Below the pieces are notes generated by a model that was given only the letters and a program-made list of their open reading frames with translations, ran no database searches and had not been told where the DNA came from. Positions 34,466 through 39,947 of a stretch of DNA of 39,947 nucleotides are shown here, piece by piece. The DNA is from Dysgonamonadaceae bacterium. GTDB lineage: Bacteria > Bacteroidota > Bacteroidia > Bacteroidales > Dysgonomonadaceae. Each line of letters opens with the position of its first letter. Within the stretch, counting starts at the first letter, position 1. The DNA lies in assembly GCA_031272205.1 (NCBI GenBank), contig JAISUH010000061.1, forward strand, positions 1 to 39,947. Direction: 5' to 3'. A program made the translations under genes and the position numbers.

Positions 34466-37225
34466 TTATTTGCAGGGTGCACTGAAATTGTATTTTCCAG
34501 AGCCGATTTCGTAAACGGCATAGCCGTCGCGAAGCTCTACGAATTTCACATCTTCCACTGTTGAAGCTTGTTTTCCGCTTTCGGAAACTTCGTTTTCGGC
34601 GGTGGCCGGGATGTAAACTACGGCCGTTGTATTGGCCGGAACGGTGATTTTCCAAATGAAGGTTTCGGCTTCTTTTTTCCAAGCGCTCTCAATTTTTCCG
34701 TAAACGGAATTGAGTGAAGCGTTTACGAAATTCAATCCTTCGGGAGTGCAGGGCTTCATCTCGATTTTCTTGAATCCGGGTTCGGCAGCTTTTATCCCTC
34801 CGAGGTATTCGTAAAACCAAACGACCAAGTCGCCGAGCAGCATCACGTGGTTGTGAGAATTCATACCCGGATCGGCTGTATTGCCGTTCCACAGTTCCCA
34901 TATCGTAGTAGCGTCGTTTTCAACCATGTAACCCCAACTGGGATAGTCGCGGTTAGTTACGATTTTCAGGGCGATATCAGGTCGGCCATAGTCGGTCAAT
35001 CCACGCATAAGCCATTGAGCTCCAACAAGTCCTGTGCTTACATGGCCTTTGAAATCGTCGAGCGTTTTGGCGACAATATTATCGAAAACGCCTTTTTGAT
35101 ATTCTTCCGGAGTCATTCCGTAGCAGAGCGCCAACAAGTTGGCTGTAACGGTATTGTTGCTGTACTGCATGGTTTCGGTATTCAGGTATTTCGCATTGAA
35201 AGAGGCTTTTACTGCGGTGGCTTCATCGGCGAACAACTGAACGTCGTCTGATTTGCCCAGCATTTTGGCATATTTTTCGAGCAAGGTTAACATTCTGAAA
35301 TAAAACGTTGTACCCAGAACGGCGGCATCTGTTTTTCGTGCAGGATCTTCGGAATGAATCAATTCGGGCGATTCGGGAGGCATGCACCAGTCGCCATAAG
35401 TATCTTTTGCCATAATATTGTCTTTCACATACTTACTGCGAATGTAAGACATCCACCGTTTCATCGAATCGTAATGTTTGACAATCGGTTCTTTGTCTCC
35501 AAACTGTTCGTAGAGCATATTTGCGATGATGACGTAGGCGCCGGGCCAGGTCATGTTATCGGAATAAATTGGCCAATAGTTGGGTGCAACATCAGGAATG
35601 CTACCGTCTTCGCGTTGCGATTCTTCAATATCGTCGAGCCATTTGGCATAGAGCAGGTGGTTGTCGAAGACAAAACTTTCGCCTTGAGAACCCACTGCAC
35701 GGTCGCCGAGCCAGCCCATACGTTCGTCACGCTGAGGGCAGTCGGTCGGCATTCCGCGATAGTTGCCGCGTATGCCCCAATAAGCATTTTTATAGATTTG
35801 ATTGACCGTCGTATCGGAAGATTCAAAACGTCCGGTGTTTTCCATTTCGTCGTAAATCACTTTACCTGCAAAATGGGCCACTGTCGGAACGCCCGGAAAG
35901 CCCGTTATTTCCACAAACCGGAAACCGTGATAGGTGAACGAAGGCTCCCATGTCTCCGATTTTTCGCCTTTCAGCGTGTAGCTATCGGTAACCTGAGCGC
36001 CGCGGATATTTGCCAAATAGAGTGAGCCGTCGGGTTGCAGAACTTCGGAAAAACGCAATTTCACCTGTTTGCCTTTTTCGCCGCTAACCGTCATTTGCAG
36101 CCATCCAACCATATTTTGTCCCATATCGAGAATGTAAGTATCCGAATTTAACTGACTGATAGAAATCGGTTGAATAGTTTCCATTATTTTGATATTGGGG
36201 TTCAGTTGGCCTTCGAGTTTTCCGGCCGGAGCAGCAACAAGTTCCGCCGCTTGCCATGCGCTATCGTCGTAATCGACTTTGTTCCAGCCTGCGAGTTCTT
36301 TGGTTGCATCGTATTCTTCACCGTCGTATTCATTGTTGGCGCGGATGGGGCCGTTGGTGGTGATTTTCCACGAATCATCGCTTGCAACGGTTTGCAGGCT
36401 GCCGTCGGAATAAGTTATTTCGAGCTGTGCGAGCAGTTTGGGAAAGCCGAAATACTGTCGTCCCGTCAATTCTTGATTGTCATCGAAACGCATTCCGAAA
36501 TAGCGGCCGTTACCAAGGGTTACACCGATGGCATTTTTGCCTCCGGCAATCAGTTTTGTAACGTCAAAAGTGTTGTATTTCACTGATTTATCGTAATCAG
36601 TAGGGGTGGGGGAGAACACCTGATCTCCGATGCGGGAGCCGTTGATATAGGCTTCATACAGCCCCAATCCGGAAATATAGAGCGTTGCCGACTTGACTGT
36701 TTTATTTTCCGTCTCAAACTCTTTTCTCAAATAGCGTGCAGCGAGGCGGGTTTTGCCTTTCAGAACATCATCGGGCGAGGCTTTGTCCAATCCGGCCCAT
36801 TGCGCTTTCCAATCGGCATCATTCAGCAACCCTATTGACCATGAGGCTGTTTCGCTCCATTCCTGTTCGTCTTTGTTGGTCGTTACTTTTACTTTCCAAT
36901 AGCAGTTTGTCCGGCTTTTGAGCGCTTGACCGGCATAAACGATGTTTTGCGAAGCGTCGCTTTCCACGATGCCCGAATCCCACAAATCACCGGTATCGGC
37001 GTTTAAAAGGTCAAGGCTTGAAGCGACTAAAATTCGGTAAGATAATTGCTTGACATCCCGTTCGTCGGAGACCATTTTCCATGAAAGACGGGGAGTAAGA
37101 ATGTCAATTCCTTGAGGGTTGATTGCGTATTCGCAACGTAGATCGGTGATTTCCTTATTTATTTTATCGCATGAGGAAAACAAAAACATGCTTAACAGTA
37201 CAAAAAAAATCGATTTTTTTTTCAC
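34466..37225 (-). CDS. GH78 alpha-L-rhamnosidase lipoprotein
   Basis: 919 residues. The lipobox Cys19 (FLFSSCDKINK) suggests a membrane-anchored lipoprotein. Beta-sandwich domains occupy the first ~420 residues: the rhamnosidase N-terminal region ITDLRCEYAINPQGIDIL and TPRLSWKM, and the carbohydrate-binding part YISGLGLYEAYINGSRIGD. The (alpha/alpha)6 catalytic domain carries the GH78 motif DCPQRDERMGWLGDRA, with Asp500 and the general acid Glu501. The base Glu777 is in TTIWELWNGNT. A C-terminal beta domain follows. It removes terminal alpha-L-rhamnose. It has its own -7 box and ends at the rpsP terminator, so it is monocistronic. A small lipoprotein gene and a GH106-like gene lie upstream in the same direction. 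Confidence 0.93.
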   Translation of the reverse strand: MKKKSIFFVLLSMFLFSSCDKINKEITDLRCEYAINPQGIDILTPRLSWKMVSDERDVKQLSYRILVASSLDLLNADTGDLWDSGIVESDASQNIVYAGQALKSRTNCYWKVKVTTNKDEQEWSETASWSIGLLNDADWKAQWAGLDKASPDDVLKGKTRLAARYLRKEFETENKTVKSATLYISGLGLYEAYINGSRIGDQVFSPTPTDYDKSVKYNTFDVTKLIAGGKNAIGVTLGNGRYFGMRFDDNQELTGRQYFGFPKLLAQLEITYSDGSLQTVASDDSWKITTNGPIRANNEYDGEEYDATKELAGWNKVDYDDSAWQAAELVAAPAGKLEGQLNPNIKIMETIQPISISQLNSDTYILDMGQNMVGWLQMTVSGEKGKQVKLRFSEVLQPDGSLYLANIRGAQVTDSYTLKGEKSETWEPSFTYHGFRFVEITGFPGVPTVAHFAGKVIYDEMENTGRFESSDTTVNQIYKNAYWGIRGNYRGMPTDCPQRDERMGWLGDRAVGSQGESFVFDNHLLYAKWLDDIEESQREDGSIPDVAPNYWPIYSDNMTWPGAYVIIANMLYEQFGDKEPIVKHYDSMKRWMSYIRSKYVKDNIMAKDTYGDWCMPPESPELIHSEDPARKTDAAVLGTTFYFRMLTLLEKYAKMLGKSDDVQLFADEATAVKASFNAKYLNTETMQYSNNTVTANLLALCYGMTPEEYQKGVFDNIVAKTLDDFKGHVSTGLVGAQWLMRGLTDYGRPDIALKIVTNRDYPSWGYMVENDATTIWELWNGNTADPGMNSHNHVMLLGDLVVWFYEYLGGIKAAEPGFKKIEMKPCTPEGLNFVNASLNSVYGKIESAWKKEAETFIWKITVPANTTAVVYIPATAENEVSESGKQASTVEDVKFVELRDGYAVYEIGSGKYNFSAPCK

Positions 37226-37262
37226 GGCAGTTTATTTTTAATATTAATATTAAATTTCGTTG

Positions 37263-37270
37263 CAAAAATA
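37263..37270 (-). promoter_or_regulatory. -7 box upstream of the GH78 gene
   Basis: Reads TATTTTTG on the minus strand, an exact TAnnTTTG match, 38 nt from the start codon. No -33 TTTG within 18-22 nt, so the call is tentative. Confidence 0.4.
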
Positions 37271-37362
37271 CACATTCCTTTTGAAATACAGAGAAATCAA
37301 TAAATTTTAACAACTTCTCATCTTTTTTGTACTAAAATCGCAAAGATGCTTATATAGAGAGA

Positions 37363-37782
37363 CTAATAAGCAAGCCTTTCTTTATAGGCTTTTACATTTT
37401 CCTGCCACAAAGAATCCAAATTCAATTTTACGCTTTGTTCAGTTTCCTGATAATGATTAATTTCTTCAAAATTTTTCATCAACAAATCGTAATATTTTTC
37501 GGGAATACCCCTATTGATAAAACTTTCCTTGCTTAAATTAAACTCGAATTTATGATCTTTCACCGTTGTATTTTCCATGATTGTTTTCTCTAACAAGTCG
37601 AATAACGCCAACTCGTCGGCCGACATGCTGTCGCGATGGTTAAGGTGTTTAATATGAACGTAGTCGGAATAATCAATTTTGGCGTTCTCGTTTGCAGTTA
37701 CATTTGCGGATTCCGATTCTTTTGTTTGAGTGCATGAAAGAGAGAGTAAAACGAAACTTGCAATTAAATACTTAATTTTCAT
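37363..37782 (-). CDS. Small lipoprotein of unknown function
   Basis: 139 residues. A lipoprotein leader with lipobox Cys17 (LLSLSCTQTK) is followed by a Ser/Asn/Glu-rich linker. A largely helical, charged domain then runs from about 36 to the end (IDYSDYVHIKHLNHRDSMSADELALF, given here as its start and end elements only, and the later YYDLLMKNFEEINHYQ). No family was recognised and no catalytic motif is apparent. It is A+T-rich and has its own spacing from both neighbours: 137 nt to the GH78 start and 140 nt to the GH106-like stop. It is probably a single-gene unit in the envelope. The frame is supported by the clear leader and an uninterrupted coding pattern. Confidence 0.7.
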   Translation of the reverse strand: MKIKYLIASFVLLSLSCTQTKESESANVTANENAKIDYSDYVHIKHLNHRDSMSADELALFDLLEKTIMENTTVKDHKFEFNLSKESFINRGIPEKYYDLLMKNFEEINHYQETEQSVKLNLDSLWQENVKAYKERLAY

Positions 37783-37872
37783 ATTATTAAAATTTTATTG
37801 TGATAAAAAAAACGACCATTCACTCTTAAAGAGCGTATTGTTGAGAAACGAAGATACAAAAAAAAATTTAAC

Positions 37873-37905
37873 AAAAAAAGGCGATTCATGAAAACCGCCT
37901 TTTTT
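37873..37905. terminator. Terminator of the GH106-like gene
   Basis: A G+C core of AGGCG pairing with CGCCT (37879-37883 with 37896-37900), extended by A/T pairs outward, with a 12-nt loop. On the minus strand it is followed by TTTTTTTG, a good intrinsic terminator 18 nt after the stop of the gene ending at 37923. The plus-strand copy also ends in T residues. Confidence 0.75.
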
Positions 37906-37922
37906 AAAAATCTTTTAACAAA

Positions 37923-39947
37923 TTATTGTGTAGCCACTCTGCGGATAAGGACGGGGCCGAAAAGGCCGGAGGGCAGGGGTTTGTCGTCCTTCCTCCAATG
38001 ATGCCATGTGGTGAAGGTATAGCGACCCGTAGGGCTGGGCTTGCCTTCCTTGACCCATTGCGGCATGGTTTTGAGGTGGATACCTTCCCATTCGAGGTCG
38101 TCGGGCTGCTGCTCGTCGCCTATCAAACGGTTAGGCCACAGGTTTGTAACACGTATCTGCAGCGTGTTCGCGCCCTGTTTCAGTACGTCGGTAACGTCCA
38201 AACGGTAGGGCGGCTTCCACAGCAAAGGTAACTGCTTACCGTTGAGCGTAACCTCGGCGAAGTTCTTCAGGTAACCGAGGTCGAGGACGAGGCGTTGCGA
38301 GGCGTCTACCGGCGCGTTCCATTCAAACGATTTGTCGTAAACCGCCGTGCCGGAGAAGTATTTCACGCCGGCGTCGGGATGCTCTGTCCACGAAATCAGT
38401 TTCGAGAGCCTAACCTTTTCGGGAGCGCCCCATCCGGCGGGGAACGAGAGCGTCCACTCGCCCGCGATTTCTACCGGCGCAGGCACCGCAGCCGCCTTAA
38501 CGGTCTCTTTCTTGCCCGATTTCCAAACGGCTTCGAACACGCCCGGACGCCATGCGCCGAAAACGACTTTCCCGTCGGGAGCGGCAGTAACATCCCATTG
38601 TGGTACGGGTATCTCTTCTTCGGGTTCGGGCGGCAGCAGCAAGCGTCCGTTCTCAGCTATGCGGGCAAGCCCTTTGACGCCGTCAACAGAATACTCTACG
38701 CGCACTTGTTTGGGAAGTCCGGGCGCCGCGTCTTTGCCGTCGTTAAGTGCGTTGTTGACTTTCGTATTGAGAAGACCTTCCTGTACCAATTCGCTGAGCT
38801 TCTTGGTAATATCGGTCAGTTGCTGTACGGGTTCAACATCCGGAACGTTAGCCGTTTCGCCGTAGTAGGCATATTTAACGACAGCTCCTTCGGGCAGTTT
38901 GATGCTCTGATCTTCTTTCACCTCTTCGGTTTTTGTAGCGTTTGATAATGTGTATATTATCCGTAAGTTTTTAATTGTGCCATAGCAGGGGTCGCCGCCC
39001 ATATCGCTATTGGTGGCGCGGATGACGCGCTTGCCTTCGGCAACAGCTTTTTGCACGCGGGCGGTTACGTCGAAGCATTTTTCAAAGCCGTCGTCGCCAA
39101 AGAAGCCGTACTCGGCTTTGAGTATTTTCAGTTCGGGGTGGCGTTCCGACGGGTCTTTATCCGCCTTAAAATCAACGCTAACGAGATGTTCTTCGGCGGC
39201 AGGTTTGCGGAAGACCACGAACACCGAGCCGGACGGGTCGAAGCGTAGCGGTACGGTGGTCAGACCGTCTTTCTCGCTGTAAACAGCCGCCGTCTCTATC
39301 TTGCCGCTTTCGGGTCGCCACAGTTCGGGCGCCCTGCCCGCGACGCGGAACGTACATTCCACATCGCAGCCGCGAAGGGTGGGCGTGCAGACGAAATAGA
39401 CGTCCGCGCCGTCGATGTTGCGATGAATATATTTCAATGCCGCCGCCTCGTCGTTGCAGGCGAAATCCGGATTAATAATCTCTTTTACAGCCTCTTCTGG
39501 CGTTTTGCCGGTGATGAGTTTCGCCCATACGCGCTCTAAGGAGGCTTGCAGGCGGCGGTCGCTTTCGGGATAGTTCTTCAGTCCGGGCGCGTGAACAGGC
39601 TTCTGTTGGGCGACGATTTTTGCGCCCGCAGACGCCAATTTATCAATCGTTTCCAATATTTCGGGCGACATAGTGTCGTCTTTCGGCAAAACGAGCATCC
39701 TGTATTTCATGCCCGAAGGGAGTTCGAGCAGTCCGTCCTTGACTTTCAGCATCTTAAGCGCCTTTGTGTCGCAGCCGTCGTAGTCGTATCCGGCAGGCAG
39801 TTTGGCGTTACGCAGTTCGTTAGGCGCACCCTCGCCGCTGTAGAACAGCACATCGGCAACGAAGAGACCTTCCTGCAGCATGAACTGCACGCGCGCCTGA
39901 TAGCGCAGCCAGTCTTTCGCCTGCGACCACCACGTCAGCGTGCGCTC
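37923..39947 (-). CDS. GH106-like alpha-L-rhamnosidase, partial (N-terminus beyond window)
   Basis: 674 residues are visible and the frame stays open to the window edge, so the start lies outside; the first in-window start-like codons are internal. The visible N-terminal part (TWWSQAKDWLRYQ, then GLFVADVLFYSGEGAPNE) and YIHRNIDGADVYFVC match GH106-type rhamnosidases. The C-terminal end is a GH2-like sugar-binding beta-sandwich (VTLNGKQLPLLWKPPYRLDV, NTLQIRVTNLWPNRLIGDEQ) finishing with SGLFGPVLIRRV. The catalytic Glu residues cannot be assessed from this fragment. Base composition is clearly richer in G+C, with GCG/GCC/CTG-type codons, than the A+T-rich gene next to it. It would remove alpha-L-rhamnose, perhaps from the same polysaccharide as the GH78. 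Confidence 0.82.
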   Translation of the reverse strand, partial: ERTLTWWSQAKDWLRYQARVQFMLQEGLFVADVLFYSGEGAPNELRNAKLPAGYDYDGCDTKALKMLKVKDGLLELPSGMKYRMLVLPKDDTMSPEILETIDKLASAGAKIVAQQKPVHAPGLKNYPESDRRLQASLERVWAKLITGKTPEEAVKEIINPDFACNDEAAALKYIHRNIDGADVYFVCTPTLRGCDVECTFRVAGRAPELWRPESGKIETAAVYSEKDGLTTVPLRFDPSGSVFVVFRKPAAEEHLVSVDFKADKDPSERHPELKILKAEYGFFGDDGFEKCFDVTARVQKAVAEGKRVIRATNSDMGGDPCYGTIKNLRIIYTLSNATKTEEVKEDQSIKLPEGAVVKYAYYGETANVPDVEPVQQLTDITKKLSELVQEGLLNTKVNNALNDGKDAAPGLPKQVRVEYSVDGVKGLARIAENGRLLLPPEPEEEIPVPQWDVTAAPDGKVVFGAWRPGVFEAVWKSGKKETVKAAAVPAPVEIAGEWTLSFPAGWGAPEKVRLSKLISWTEHPDAGVKYFSGTAVYDKSFEWNAPVDASQRLVLDLGYLKNFAEVTLNGKQLPLLWKPPYRLDVTDVLKQGANTLQIRVTNLWPNRLIGDEQQPDDLEWEGIHLKTMPQWVKEGKPSPTGRYTFTTWHHWRKDDKPLPSGLFGPVLIRRVATQ

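Overview
The window looks like a chromosomal segment of a member of the order Bacteroidales (phylum Bacteroidota). The evidence is a SusC/SusD pair, many lipoproteins with a Cys at the end of a short hydrophobic leader, an HU-like/SPOR membrane protein, tandem DUF3857 proteins, a FISUMP-type surface lipoprotein and ribosomal protein S16 with a long acidic tail. Promoters follow the Bacteroidota TTTG-N19/20-TAnnTTTG pattern, and genes lack obvious Shine-Dalgarno sites. The genus cannot be fixed from sequence alone. No rRNA, tRNA, CRISPR array or intact insertion sequence was seen.

Layout. (1) 1-3413, minus strand: a FadL/OmpP1-type outer-membrane protein, an FkbH-like HAD protein and an acyl carrier protein cut by the window edge, tightly packed as one operon. 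The FkbH gene carries a perfect 33-bp palindrome in frame. (2) 3596-4918: a SpoIID/LytB-domain protein. (3) 4998-18755: a heteromannan utilisation locus. An AraC-type regulator is followed by SusD and SusC on the minus strand. Divergent to these is a five-gene plus-strand operon: surface glycan-binding lipoprotein, a GH28-like + GH26 fusion, GH130 mannosylglucose phosphorylase, GPH-type sugar symporter and cellobiose 2-epimerase. The proposed flow is capture at the surface, SusCD import, GH26 release of mannobiose in the periplasm, transport inward, epimerisation to mannosylglucose, and phosphorolysis to mannose 1-phosphate and glucose. The last four genes match in order the mannan pathway known from Bacteroides fragilis. 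The unusual part is the beta-helix domain fused ahead of GH26, in which two of the four GH28 signature motifs are missing.

(4) 18756-21322: a gene-poor stretch, then a 59-residue protein and a 646-residue fimbrillin-like/FISUMP lipoprotein. Each is preceded by an array of 7-bp tandem repeats just before its start codon. (5) 21377-29047: an HU-CCDC81/SPOR membrane protein (minus), a GH3 glycosidase lipoprotein with a PA14 insert, and two overlapping DUF3857 transglutaminase-like genes. The first of the pair has lost its catalytic Cys and His; the second keeps them. (6) 29076-34344: carA-carB (minus), divergent from rpsP, with near-consensus promoters on both sides. (7) 34466-39947, minus strand: a GH78 alpha-L-rhamnosidase, a small lipoprotein and the C-terminal two-thirds or so of a GH106-like rhamnosidase. 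The last is visibly richer in G+C than its neighbours and runs off the window end.
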